From Diphasiastrum complanatum (Eukaryota > Streptophyta > Lycopodiopsida > Lycopodiales > Lycopodiaceae), in assembly GCA_029204225.1 (NCBI GenBank), contig CM055092.1, positions 15,584,715 to 15,648,714 on the forward strand: DNA of 64,000 bases, in the 5' to 3' direction. Of the stretch, positions 12,536 through 23,811 are shown piece after piece (position 1 is the stretch's first letter; the number at the start of each line of letters is the position of its first letter). Made by a program: the position numbers and the translations under genes. The notes under the pieces are model-generated. The model was not told the DNA's origin and ran no database searches. It saw only the letters and a list, made by a program, of their open reading frames with translations.

Positions 12536-13828
12536 AATGATGATTTTCCATACGAACATTTATTCGACATTTCATCTACAAATTCACTATATTCTAATAT
12601 TATTATTTATCTCAAAAATCAGATATATCCGGATGGTTACGGTTTGGAGCAAAAGACAGTTTTTCAATTTAAGGTAACACCTTATACGATTATTAACAAT
12701 ATCTTGTACAAGCTTGGTGCAGATCATCAGCTTCGAAGATGTCTTGAAACTGAAGACATTAAAAAGGTCATTAAAGCCTTACACTCAAAAGGTGCTGGTG
12801 GACATTTTGCTTTGAAAAATACTGTTAATAAGATATTGACTATCAAGTATTGGTGGCCAACAATGTTCAAGGATGTATCAAATTTTATTCGTTCATGCGA
12901 TCCATGCCAGAGATATGGTAAGCCTACAAAAGCAGTGAATTGGCCATTGACACCAATCCTGCCTCTTGCACCATTTGAAAAGTGGGGAATTGACTTTGTC
13001 AGTCCAATGAAAATTGTGACTCGACATACGAAATGTCGTTATATTCTAGTTGCAACGGATTATGCTACAAAGAACGTTGAAGCAGAGGCGATGAAACGAA
13101 ACAATACGAAAACTGTCGCGACGTTCTTATTCAAAAGTATAACCACAAGATATGGTTGTCCACTTGAACTAGTAAGTGACCGAGGTACACATTTTTTAAT
13201 TGATTCGATACGGTTGCTGACAACTATATTCTGATCAAACACAAAAAAAACTACACCGTATAATCCAAAAGCAAATGGGTTGACAGAAAGAGCTAATGGA
13301 ATTTTATGTAAGATCCTGAACAAAATTACTATTGCACATGCAACGAATTGGGATCAAAAACTACCATTAGTTCTCTGGGCTTATCGCAACACAAAGAAAA
13401 TCACGACGAAGCAGACACCATATTTCCTTACGTATGGTATGCATCCTATTTTGCCAATTGAATTTGAGGTGAAAACTTTTCGTAATCAAGCTCAACGAAC
13501 AGATGCAGAATGTATAAACGAAAGGTTGACGAATATTGAAGAACTAGCTGAAGCTCGTGAGAAATCACAAAAATTAATGAAGGAAATCCAGGAACAAAGA
13601 AAGAAGAAGTATGACAGTCGTATTAAGAAATGTGATCTTAAAGTTGATGACCTTGCACTGATATATGACAGTCGACATCAAAAGTTCCTTGAAAAACTCC
13701 ATATGAGATGGCTTGGACCGTATAAAGTCATAGAGGTGTTTGTGAATGGTTTTGTACAGCTTCAATCACTTGAAGGTGAACTGTTACCTACACGTATTAA
13801 TGAGTCCAGACTGAAAAAATACCTTTGA
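12536..13828 (+). pseudogene. Ty3/gypsy integrase, one internal stop
   Basis: Integrase inserts the cDNA into the genome. The HHCC zinc-binding region is present (HSKGAGGHFALKN ... SCDPCQRYG). The catalytic core has WGIDFVSPM (first Asp), LVSDRGTHF (second Asp) and NPKANGLTERANG (Glu). A TGA at 13232-13234 interrupts the core; the same frame continues to a natural-looking end at 13828 (ESRLKKYL). The C-terminal part shows the usual WLGPYKVIEV segment. No chromodomain follows. The accessory ORF lies downstream on the same strand. Confidence 0.88.
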
Positions 13829-14600
13829 CCAGAATTTTTTTTTTCTCATTATTTTTTGGTATTTTTCTAATATTTTTTGCGACTTTTCTTTTATCTTTTC
13901 TAGAAATTTTCGAGAATTTGTCTTGACTTCTCTCAGTCTTTCAATATAGTTTTTAAAGTATTTTCGACAATTTTTCGCGACACTAAATTTGTTAATCAAA
14001 TTTTTGTAAATCATTTTCGAGAATTTTTCTAGAATCTTTTCTAGCGTTTTCTCCAGTTTTTTGAGAAAATTTCTAGTATGTTGCTAAAATTTTTGAGAAA
14101 TTTTCGTGAGTTTCTGTATCATTTTCTTAGGATTCTACGAGAAAGTTTGGCGAAACTTTCTAGAATATTTCTAGCATATTTTTTAGAATCTCTTGAGAAT
14201 CTCTTGACCTACTTTTTGTATTCCTCCATTAAAGATGATGGCCACGTGATCGTCATTTTTCACACGTGTGCACGCTCACATATCAAAACAAATGTTGTTT
14301 TTTTGATTAATTTTTTGTTCTTTTCACAAACGGTCTTCCGTCATTAAAGATCGATCTGTCAAATTATAGTTTCAAACACTGAGCCATGCACGTCCTCCAT
14401 AAATGGAAGTGACAGATGTCATGTCACCATACCACATCATCATCCCTTCCACACCGCTACTGCATCCGAGTTATTTTCCATTTTCTTCCTTACACTTTTG
14501 GCCTACGAGTTTATGCTTTCCTGCGCTCATTTTCTTTGCGATCAACACACTCTTTTACAATTTATTGCGATCTACGGAGCTATCATCAAACATTCGACCA
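13829..14600 (+). promoter_or_regulatory. Spacer between pol and accessory ORF with heat-shock-element-like motifs
   Basis: The first 370 bases are T-rich and hold five perfect TTCNNGAA inverted motifs at 13898-13905, 13909-13916, 14016-14023, 14027-14034 and 14158-14165, plus looser ones. TTCNNGAA is the core of heat-shock elements. At 14261-14270 lies CACACGTGTG with a G-box core, and CCATAAATGG near 14396 could act as a TATA element for the next ORF. A promoter role is inference. Confidence 0.4.
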
Positions 14601-17283
14601 ATGGCTTTCGGATCAAGCTCTAGCTCTACCATCATCTGGAAAGCATGCGCAGGAATCCGCCTGGCATCCATCCAATCTTATTTGGATCGATGCAGGTTGG
14701 GTAATCTGAAAGTGGACCCCTCCATCATTCTCTCTGACTTTAGCACAAAATTTGTGAACTCCATCCACACAATTTCTGAGGTGGACTTCAAAGTTCATAT
14801 GCTAAGCCGATTTTTCACCATTACTGAAGACTTGTTCTGCACAGCCCTCGGACTACCATTGGATGGAGAAATGGTTTCGACAAACAAAGACTCAGTGGAT
14901 GAAGCAGCCCACTTTTTGAGCAACTGTTTCGTACCCACAAAGGGGTACAAAATTTCAATGATCCGCGATACAACATTTAAACTGTTCTGTAAATACGCGA
15001 ACAAAGCAATATTTTTTACAGATACGAATGCCACAATTTCAGTTCAAAATTTTGGTTACATATTGGACGCACTCGCTGGTAATCCAGTTTGCTTCAGCAT
15101 TATTACCTAAAGGGATTTTTTGCAATGGATTAAGCATCAAATGTTTTATGGCGTTGGAGCACATGTTTCTCGACTATGTGCCAATTTTGACATTTTGACC
15201 GAGCAGGAGAAAACAATGTTGACGGGAAGGATGTTGGCTCCCAAGCCAATTGATCTTTCCAACATCCTGTCTATTCCTAATCTCGTTGCACCAGATGCTG
15301 CACCAGTAGTCGAAGTGGCAGCTCCCACTGCTATGGAGATTGATGCTGCACCATCCCAACCAGATATAGTTCCAACTGGGGCAATGGATGGCACTGCTGC
15401 TGCTGTTGATTCTTCAAAGCTCGCATCTGCTTCTACATCTCAGAAGCAGCAGAGTGCATCCACCATCGACACATCAGACAAAGGACGAACAACTGCAGAA
15501 GGCAATATTGGGGCTCGTATTGAAGATGAAGATGGACCAGACAACCAGCCCCAGTGGTTTCGATCCATGACAGAAAAAGCCAAGAATGTAGTGGCTGAAG
15601 TGTACGAGTTGGATAAGTACCATCAACAACTCACCATGGAGCTTATCAACTCAGAGAGGAAATCTCTAGACTCTTTCAAGGAGTCCTATGAGAAGATCGA
15701 TTCGCTCAAATCAGACAACACGAAGCTGATCGAACAAAATCGTTCTCTCAAAACACAGCTTCAGACTCTAATAAAGGAAGCCGATTCTTTGAAGCAGACA
15801 AATAAGGCGATTCAAGCCAAGTTTGATAATTTTCAAACTCAAAATGATTCTTTGAAACAACAACCCTTGGCTGCGAATTAACATAATGTCGCCCTCCAGA
15901 AATATTTGCAGGAGGAGCGAATGATGCAAATAAAGACAGGAACTGACCTTTCGGTGAGCACTAATGCAGGGTCAGTCACAGTCGACCTCACAAAGCTGAA
16001 CTAGCTCCAAGACTAGATGCTCAAAAATTTTCAAGTCGAGTTCTTACAACCACTCGAGGATGCGAAGGCACTTGTCGAGGAAGAGTTGGCTGAGCTGAAG
16101 GGAGCTCTCAAGTGAAGCCACCCCATCTTGCAGCGGGCCCGATTCTCATGACGAATATCTTCAGGCCCTGCTTCGCATTGATGACATCACACAACAACTT
16201 CAAGCTGTGCCATCCTGTTCTGGAGCCTCAGACCATCCTGAATTCTTGGAGGCAGTTGCAAAGATTGACAAGCTCGAACAGGCGCTGTCAAATCTCAAAC
16301 AGCAATTGGATGATCAGAAGCTGGCTGCTGAGTTGCAAACTTAGGACTTGGCAACTGTATCTACTCAGCCAAAGCGAACACGACGAAATCAGTCGAAGGT
16401 ATGTGCTAACAGATTCCATGCATTTGTTGAACGCTTCTGGAAATGGTGTCCACATGCATTTAATATTGAATTACAATGGGGTGTGGAATACATGATGCTA
16501 CCAGGCGCAGTAGGCATCGCCTTCGACGATTGGAAGCGACCTTGGGAGAAGGATGACTTTCTCTGGTTATGGGCCCAGCTCTCTATCGAGCAGAAAGGAT
16601 GTCTCTGCTAGGGCATAATCCAGGGTAAGTTTCAGGTTGTGCCTTTCGGATCAGCAGAGTTATACATAGGCTCTTCAGCTATGTATGCTCTAGAATATAT
16701 TCGAACCAAAGAGTTTCAATCTTTGCGGACCGAAGATAATAAGCGACATTTTTGGAAGCGAAAGTCACAGTTTTAGCTGTACAAACCTCAAGCTATTGTG
16801 GATTTAGGCAAATTCAACGATGTCGGGTTGCTGATCAATGTAAATATGGCTTATCCAGAGTTATTCAGTCTTTATGTGGATTGGGAGCGAAATCTTGCAG
16901 ATTATTTTGTGGAAATTCGAGACAATCTGCAAGATAGAAGGAAGTCATTTCGCTACAAGCAGTTCTGTACATATTCATTTTGGCAGTTTGGTACTTTTGC
17001 GGCAAAGACATTATTTTTCATTCAAAATCTTTATGTTAAAAGCTCTTTTATTAGATTTTCAGCTCGTTACTGTAAAGAAGTCACTCTTCGTAGTGATTCA
17101 GACGAATATACAAAGTTAACCTAGGAGCTGTTCGATGGAACATTGCTCTCGGGTAAGTTAGGAGAATTCGGCAACTTACCAGTTGGCCGCTACACAAAAT
17201 CAAAAGAAGACTTGTTGTTGATCGAAGCTTAACAAAACTTGGAGTTTGTTCAGAAATTATATGAAGAATTGAATCATTTATAA
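14601..17283 (+). pseudogene. Accessory ORF downstream of gypsy pol, unknown function
   Basis: A long protein of roughly 890 codons can be followed on the pol strand. The start ATG at 14601 gives MAFGSSSSSTIIWKACAGIR. The N-terminal ~200 residues look globular (FTITEDLFCTALGLPLDGE). An Ala/Pro/Ser and acidic linker follows (15280-15560), then a Gln/Leu/Lys-rich coiled coil (15600-16340). A C-terminal domain (16390-17280) is rich in Trp and aromatics (RFWKWCPHAFNIELQWGVEY, DDWKRPWEKDDFLWLWAQLS). Breaks are a TAA at 15108-15110, stops at 15879, 16002 and 16014, a frame change near 16110, and stops at 16342, 16609, 16774, 17122 and 17230. Most fit Gln codons hit by C-to-T. I do not recognise the family. 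Extra ORFs beyond pol are known in some plant gypsy elements, but I cannot equate this with one. Confidence 0.6.
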
Positions 17284-17592
17284 AACATTCATTCATGTCT
17301 TTGTTGTGCTGATGTTTCTATGGGATGCTGAATTTTTGAAGTTTAAAGATGTTTTGAAGGTTGATTCCAGTTTTCATCAACAATTCAAAAATCAACTCAA
17401 AACAACCTATTCAATTAAAGAAACAACAAGACACATATTCTCTAAGACGAAGAAATATCTAAAGGACGAAATTGATGAAGAAATATCTTTTCGACTTAAC
17501 AAAAATATCAGAAACAGAATGTTTCACGACTAATCCTCAATAAGAAGATGTTATGTTCACGAGGACGTTTCACATTTGAGGAAGGGGATTGA
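17284..17592 (+). other. 3' region after the accessory ORF, ending in a polypurine tract
   Basis: This segment is AT-rich and non-coding. It closes with TTTGAGGAAGGGGATTGACA (17575-17594), whose GAGGAAGGGG resembles a polypurine tract used for plus-strand priming. An LTR is expected next, but instead the sequence jumps into a second copy of the accessory ORF, so the junction is rearranged. Confidence 0.45.
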
Positions 17593-18475
17593 CAACTATG
17601 GAAGTCGATGTTGCTACTTCACAAAAGGATGCCGATACCACCACAACCATGCACACAGATGGTGTTGTTGTAGCTGACTCAACAAAGCCAGTTTCTGCTT
17701 CAACCTCACAGAAGCAGAAGAGCACAAGCGACTCGGACCAAGAAGGAACTCAATCCAATAATTTTGGCAAGGCTCGAGGAACTGCAGAGGGCGACACAGG
17801 GGAAGGAGATGAAGATGAAGATAAACCTGACCAACAGCCCCGGTGGTTCAACACTATGATCGTCAGAGCCAAAAATTTAGTTGCTGAAATTTATGAATTT
17901 GATAAATATAACTCATCACCTTCGACGACTGAAAATTACCTTGGGAAAAGAACGACTTTCTCTGGTTATGGGCCCAGTTAACTATTGAGCAGAAAGGATG
18001 TCTCTATCGGGGCATAATTCAAGGGAAATTCAAAGTCGAACCTTTTGGATCAGTGGAGCGGAGCTATACATAGATTCTTCTTCTATGTATGCCTTAGAGT
18101 ATATTCGCATTAAAGAATACTAGTTTTTGTGAAACGAAGACAATAAGCGACAATTCTGGAAGCGAAAGTCGAGGCTCAACAGAATTTGGAGTTAGCCCAA
18201 AGATTACATGCAGAATTGAATCTATCATAAACATTCATTCTTGCCTATGTAATGGTGATGTTTCTATGTGATGCTGAATTCTGATCTTTAAAGTTTTGAA
18301 GGCATTTTGAAGTTCGATTTTTGTTTTGATAATTTTTTTAAAGATCACCTCAAATAATCTACTCACTTCAAGAAACAACAAGTCATATATTCAACAAAAC
18401 AGAAGAAATATCTCAAATGAAGTATTTAAAAGAAGGAACATATTAAGAAATATCTTTTGACTTTAACGATGGTTG
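17593..18475 (+). pseudogene. Partial second copy of the accessory ORF and its 3' flank
   Basis: From 17593 it matches copy 1 starting near 15325 (STKPVSASTSQKQKS against SSKLASASTSQKQQS; then WFNTMIVRAKNLVAEIYE against WFRSMTEKAKNVVAEVYE). Near 17910 it skips the coiled coil and resumes at the Trp-rich domain (17940-18110), then skips again to EAQQNLELAQRLHAELN (18171-18225). The flank 18230-18400 matches 17284-17480. It is a duplicated, internally deleted copy. At 18177-18179 it keeps CAA where copy 1 has the stop TAA. Confidence 0.75.
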
Positions 18476-19330
18476 TCACATATTAACATTGAATATCTTA
18501 AAGGAAAGGACAATGTAGTTGCAGATGCGCTATCGAGAATATGATCTTTACAGATGAATGCATCTTCGGAATCTACAAAGGAATATGCAGCATATTTGGC
18601 GCAACATCAAAAAGAAATTTTGGATCATCTTTTAATGGAGGAGCATAGAATGTTGTGGTCAAATTTGAGATTCGACACAATTTTCACAATATCTGCATTA
18701 AGTGCAGATTGGATAAGAGACATTCAAGCAGAGTATATGGAGGATCCAAATTTAAAGGAGATTTGGGAGGAATTGCAAGACTCTAATTCAGTTGTTTATC
18801 CCCGATATAAGAAGCAAGGACAAATATTGTTGTATGACAATTGTGCTTGCTCCTAAATCTAAGTTCATTCCACAAGTATTATATGAGCTACACTCATCTC
18901 CAAGTGCTAGGCATAGTGGAATTTTGAAGACATATCAAACCATTCGAAAGCTATTCAAATGAGATGGTATGAAGAAAGCTATATACACATAAGTGCAGGA
19001 ATGTGTTCCTTGTCAAGTAAATAAGGTGGAACATGTCAAGCAACCAGGTTTATTGCATCCGTTATCTATTCCTACACAACGTTGGACAGGTATTAGTATG
19101 GATTTTATACCTTCTTTGCCAACAACGACTGGAGGATATGATGGTATCTATGTGGTGGTGGATCGGCTTACAAAATATGCACATTTCCTACCTTATAAAA
19201 CTACTGATAGTGCAGCCCAAGTAGCACAAATATTCTTAAAGAATGTCTTCAAGTTACATGGAATACCGAAGGAGATAGTGAGTGATAGAGATGGCAGGTT
19301 TATTTCCACTTTTTGGAAGGTCTTAATGGC
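18476..19330 (+). pseudogene. Chromovirus RNase H tail and integrase N-terminal half
   Basis: It starts within RNase H (NIEYLKGKDNVVADALSRI, stop after it). A linker follows (EYMEDPNLKEIWEELQ), then a frame change near 18855 and the zinc-binding region LHSSPSARHSGILKTY ... VQECVPCQVNK. The catalytic core has SMDFIPSLP and IVSDRDGRFISTFWK, both Asp present. The sequence is a different gypsy lineage from 9391-13828. It breaks off at about 19330 where foreign DNA begins. Gag, protease and RT are absent. Confidence 0.85.
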
Positions 19331-19765
19331 CAGGCAAGGCACAAGTACTAAGACTCACCATGAATACATACAATCAAGACACTCAAGCAGGTTTACTAAC
19401 AGATAACAAAGACAAGGTCCCCCTTTGAGATAGCCCTGCCAAGGATCTTTGCCTAGTCACGCCCATATAGATCGATCATAGAATTAGCCCACAGAGAACA
19501 CCCATCAAACTATCTGTGCTTTACACTCAAATTCGAACAACATCTTTGTATCAATGGTTAACCCATACAGTTCAAATATGTCGCCCCGCACCCCACAAGG
19601 CACAGACCGTGCTTTCACCTACCTAGGCAGCACTTTCCCTCATTTGTCTTACATGTAGACAGCGTCAGTCCCGAATCGCGAGAACTGGCTGTGCTTACAC
19701 CTCAAGGGCAGCACCTTGACTCATCAAGTCCCCCGTTCTGCCAACCACCTCGACCGTGACACTAA
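19331..19765. mobile_element. Fragment of a gypsy leader inserted in the chromovirus integrase
   Basis: About 435 bases interrupt the integrase between FWKVLM and GTKLC-type sequence. From 19400 it matches the leader at 2260-2740 in the same plus-strand direction, for example TTTGTATCAATGGTTAACCC and CCCGCACCCCACAAGGCACA. It lacks the stretch corresponding to about 2370-2500. Only leader sequence is present, so it is a fragment rather than a whole element. No clear target duplication was found. Confidence 0.8.
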
Positions 19766-20770
19766 ATTGTGCTTAACTTCATCATTTCGTCCAGAAACTG
19801 ATGGACGAATGGAAAGGGTCAACCAGTGGTTGGAGTGTTATTTACAACATTTTGTTTCGGATCACTAGACAAAGTGGGTCGATTGGTTGTACCTTGCTGA
19901 ATTTTGTTATAATAGCACTCCACATGTGTCAATTGGTATGACACCTTTCTTTGCATTATATGGCAATGAACCATTACAACCCATTAGTGCGGATTTGTCA
20001 GAGGTTGTAGTTCCAGTGGTTGTGGACCAGGTTCAGCACATGAATGATATTTTGAGAGCCAATCGGGAGCTGAACAAAAGGGGGAGATCTAGCAACCAAA
20101 TGTTCAAATATTGTGGTTGCAGGATATTGAAGAGCAAAAGCCATGATCAAAGATTGTTCCAGAAAGAAACCTTTATATTGAAAGGAAAGGCAACCTCTCC
20201 AATTGACCAAGCATGCAAGCGGGACACGTCACCCCATCTCAAGATCAAGGACTTACAACAGATCTGGGTACAAACTACCAATTAGCGATTAAAGTAGCAC
20301 AGATACGAATGAAGCAATATGTTGATCAAAAGTGGACATTTCGTGATTTTGTTGAAGGAGATTTTGTGTATTTAAGGTTACAACCTTATAGATACACTAA
20401 GTTGAAGAAAACTCAAAGCAAAAAGTTGGCTCCGAGATTTTATGGACCCTTCAAGATTTTGAAGAAGATTGGAGAGTTGAATTACGAACTGGATCTACCA
20501 TCAACGACCCGTATGCATCGTGTGTTCCATGAATTTCTTCTAAAGAGGAGTTTGGGAGAACACTCAACTGCAATTGCTACTCTACCACAGTTGGATCATG
20601 AGGGTTATATGGTTCTAGAATCAGCCAAAATTGTTGGATATCGGGACAAGGTATTGCGAAATGGGAAGCTAATCAAAGAATATCTAATTCATTGGAAGAA
20701 CCTTCCTGATGAAGACAATTCTTGGGTCAACAACTCGTTTATTCAAAAGTGGCCACAACTATTGCCATGA
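19766..20770 (+). pseudogene. Chromovirus integrase C-terminal half with chromodomain
   Basis: It resumes the integrase core with SSFRPETDGRMERVNQWLEC (catalytic Glu in GRME), a TAG at about 19867 (Gln fits), then WVDWLYLAEFCYNSTPHVSI. A stretch at about 20080-20277 looks foreign to the family. IKVAQIRMKQYVDQKW and FYGPFKILKKIGELNYELDL follow. The end (residues for 20600-20767) is a chromodomain-like segment with EYLIHWKNLPDEDNSW and the closing Trp-Pro. Chromodomains in this position target insertion to marked chromatin. Confidence 0.85.
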
Positions 20771-20880
20771 AGCTGTTGGGAATGACATTCTCAATTGATA
20801 CTACTTAACCGTATTACTAGAGCTATTGAGCAGATGTTTTCATTTTTTAGGACAAAAATGTTTAAGTAGGGGGAGTTTCA
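20771..20880 (+). promoter_or_regulatory. 3' untranslated spacer and polypurine tract of the chromovirus
   Basis: A short spacer ends with AAGTAGGGGGAGTTTCA; the purine block 20864-20875 is the likely priming site for plus-strand DNA, just before the LTR start at 20881. Confidence 0.6.
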
Positions 20881-21430
20881 TGTACTTTTAGGACATCAGT
20901 GTTTATCAATGCCTTAAAATATCCATTGTAAGCTTTGTAGGCCCAAAAGGAACTATTAGCCTTAAGAACAAGACGGTTCCCTCTTTAGGCCCTTCAAAGT
21001 AATTAATAAGGATAATAGGCCACTTAGGGCCCAATGTAGGCTAAATAATACCTAACAAGGGCTCACTATCCTTCAAGATAGTTATGTTTAGTTAAGTTAG
21101 GGGACTTGTCTATAAGTAGGCAAGAGACATCACTTTTGAAATCTTTTGGCTCATTTGCAATTGAGAGAACTAGGAGCTCCATCTCCTCTTCTTCCTTTGC
21201 AAATGTGAACCTTGGGATCTTCATCTTGCTAGGTCTCATGTGCCCCATCACATGAATCCATGTACTCCTCACTCTCCATTATGGAATCCATCTCCTCTTG
21301 AACTTCACTTTGATATGAGCTGTGTGGTAGCTTGTGGTTATTCTTCATCTTTGGTTCTCTTCAACATAGGTGTGGTGGTTGTCTCCTTGTTCTAGCTTGC
21401 TTGGCTTGGATTGAGAGGTATGGCACATGA
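20881..21430 (+). repeat. 3' LTR of the chromovirus
   Basis: It begins TGTACTTTTAGGACATCAG after the polypurine tract. Bases 20881-21248 match 56576-56941 almost throughout. TATAAGTA at 21111-21118 is a likely TATA element. The right end is uncertain; GGTATGGCACA near 21428 is a plausible terminus. Confidence 0.75.
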
Positions 21431-21559
21431 CACCGCAAATACATTTTAACATATTCATCTCAAATGATTGTGTATTCAAATTTTGACTGCAATCAATGAG
21501 TATATAATTTGTGAAAGATTTATGCCACATGGCATCATGATGGATAGCCAAGTGTTCTC
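21431..21559. other. Short unassigned junction
   Basis: No homology or feature was recognised between the chromovirus LTR and the copia B LTR. Confidence 0.4.
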
Positions 21560-22390
21560 ACATTGTGTACACAGTTATGAATAGATTATGTGAAATCAAA
21601 TCACCATTCATGGCTAAAAAATCCAGTTCTGCAGTTTTATTTGTGTTTCTACACAGTCTGCAGAAATACTCGGGAATTGCTCAACATGTGGCTTTGACAT
21701 ATCGGACAATCTTCGACTTATCGGATGACTCCAACGAAAGTCGAAGGAGTCGAACCTGTCGAAGGATGACAGTTAATGTTCCGTCTTATATGAAACTAAA
21801 AACCTGCCCTAACTGCCTTGCAAGTAAATTTTTGGAAAGTCCTAACTGGATGGATGACAGCACATTACGGCTAACTACCAATTACGATCTATGACCTGAG
21901 CTATCCTACTGGATGAGCTTTAACTGCTTTAGTATAGATAGCTGATCGTTAAAGACTTTTCTAAGTCTTTAGAAAAAATTTCAGAGCTTTATTAGAGTAT
22001 TGCTATTAGTGCTTACTGTTTACTAGCGGAAGTGCATTAGATAGAGTTTTCAATTACTCAGAAATAGTCTAGAGCACGCGATTTTCATCTGCTATTGCTT
22101 TGTGCTCTCATCATCTAATTTGTACATGCTACTTACTTAATCAATATATTTTTTTATTGCGTTCACTATCATGTTAGAATTTATGCTTCTCTGTAGGCAT
22201 TTGTTACTAATAAATCTCTTATTATTTAGTCTGATCTGTTGAATATCTCAACGCTACAATATTTTATACATCACTTCGCATTCTAAATTGTTTGGCTACG
22301 AAATAAATTTATTACTAATGATTTCAAAGTCAGTTGCTAAAAGATTGAACGTGACTTCCATAATTATAGCTTTGTTCAATTATTGATATT
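21560..22390 (+). repeat. Copia family B LTR, 5' truncated
   Basis: It matches the LTR at 58201-59243 from about the AGTCTGCAGA block onward (TCCTAACTGGATGGATG, TTGGCTACGAAAT, TAATGATTTCAAAGT...). The terminal TGTTGAATT start and the CA end are not present. No PBS follows; coding sequence resumes directly, so the 5' internal part is deleted. Confidence 0.65.
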
Positions 22391-22439
22391 AGAAATCGTT
22401 AATCAGTTTAATAATCTCTTGCAACAGATGGCAGCTGTT

Positions 22440-23811
22440 GGATCGATCACGATCAAGATGCAATCATGAAATTGCATTCAAGCTTGTCTTCTACATATGA
22501 AAACTGGGCGATGATCATATTGACACACTCATATTTATCTCTCACTAGAGTTATCACTATGTTGTTGCAAGAAGACAATTGAAGAAGTCAAAACACCTCT
22601 TCGATTTCATCATCTCATGCTCAAAAAGACAGAAGGCTCAAAGCTATAGAAGAAGAAAAGCTCTAAGCAGTCTGCATCAAATCAGAAGTCGACACAAAGT
22701 CAAGAGCAATTATCAAATCCAAGAAGAAGAAGTTCTGTAAGTATTGCAAGTGAACTAATCATGAGATCCAAGATTGCATGGTACTAAAAACAAAGAATGC
22801 CAACAAGCAACCAGATCAATAGGCAAATGCGGTCGTAGTGTCATCTCCCGAACTCAACATGGATGAAGGAGCGTTTATGGTCAAAGACCAAAATGCACGA
22901 TTCGATAATTCTTGGTTTCTAAATTCTGGAGCTATTCAACATATGACCAGTCATTGTGAGCATTTTCACTCCTATACGTCTTACAATACAAAAAAATTTG
23001 TTCATCTTAGCGACAATAGTACACACAGTATCGAAGGTGAAGGCACTGTAAGATTGAAATTCCATCATGATCAATTCAAGCTACTATCAAATGTTTTGTA
23101 TGTACCTAAACTCTCTACAAATTTGTTATCAGTAAGTAGAATTACCGATTTAGATCATAGGGTAGAGTTCTAATCAATGCCAAATTACCAATAGGACAAA
23201 TAAGATCCTTGCACTCGGCAAGAGACATGGATACTTATATAGACTAGCGCATTGTTATTCTAACACTAGCCAAGCCTTGAAAACCTCTGTTCTTGTCAAT
23301 AAACCATTACTTTGGCATTATAGATTAGGACACTTGAATCATGCATATGTCTCAAACATGTCCAGATAGTCCTTAGCACTTGATCTTGACTATTTAGCTA
23401 ACAAAGTTGATCTCCTTGTTTGTCATAGCTGCATCATTGGAAAACATACTAGGATTCCTTTTAGGTCAAGTCATAGGCATGCAGCAAAAGATGTTTTAGA
23501 TATTGTTCATTCAGATATATGTGGTCCAATGCAAACTCCGTCGTTGCTTGATGCAATTGAAGTATTTCATTACCTTCATTGACAGATATTAAATATTCGA
23601 AAAAAACAACTTTTATTTTATTCAGTAGAAATCGAAAGCTTTCAAAATCTTTCGACAATTCAAAGAACGTCTAGAAATGGAAACTGGTAAAAGAATTAAT
23701 GCACTGAGGTCCAACAACGGAGAAGAGTACATCTCTACTGAATTCACGGAGTATTGCCTTAACAACGACACTGAACAACAATTTATTACATCCTATTCGC
23801 CTCAGTTGAAG
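22440..23811 (+). pseudogene. Copia family B gag-protease-integrase remnant
   Basis: The gag C-terminal half (LKLHSSLSSTYENWAMIILT) is followed by a zinc knuckle with one internal stop (CKYCK*TNHEIQDC). The protease has WFLNSGAIQHMTSH, where Asn replaces the catalytic Asp of DSG. Pre-integrase motifs follow (LWHYRLGHLNHAY ... CHSCIIGKH, RSSHRHAAKDVLDIVHSDIC). The integrase core fragment reads INALRSNNGEEYISTEF, with Asn at the second catalytic Asp. It ends abruptly at 23811 against an inverted LTR. Several stops and two lost catalytic residues make it dead. Confidence 0.82.

Noticed and set aside
14403-14600. Upstream ATG extending the accessory ORF by 66 codons
   Set aside because: The extension looks like translated non-coding sequence; the ATG at 14601 starts the protein-like part.
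9391-17283. Alternative genetic code with TAA/TAG as Gln
   Set aside because: The reticulon gene and element A use TAG/TGA as stops and plain Gln codons; a duplicated copy shows CAA in place of TAA, pointing to mutation.
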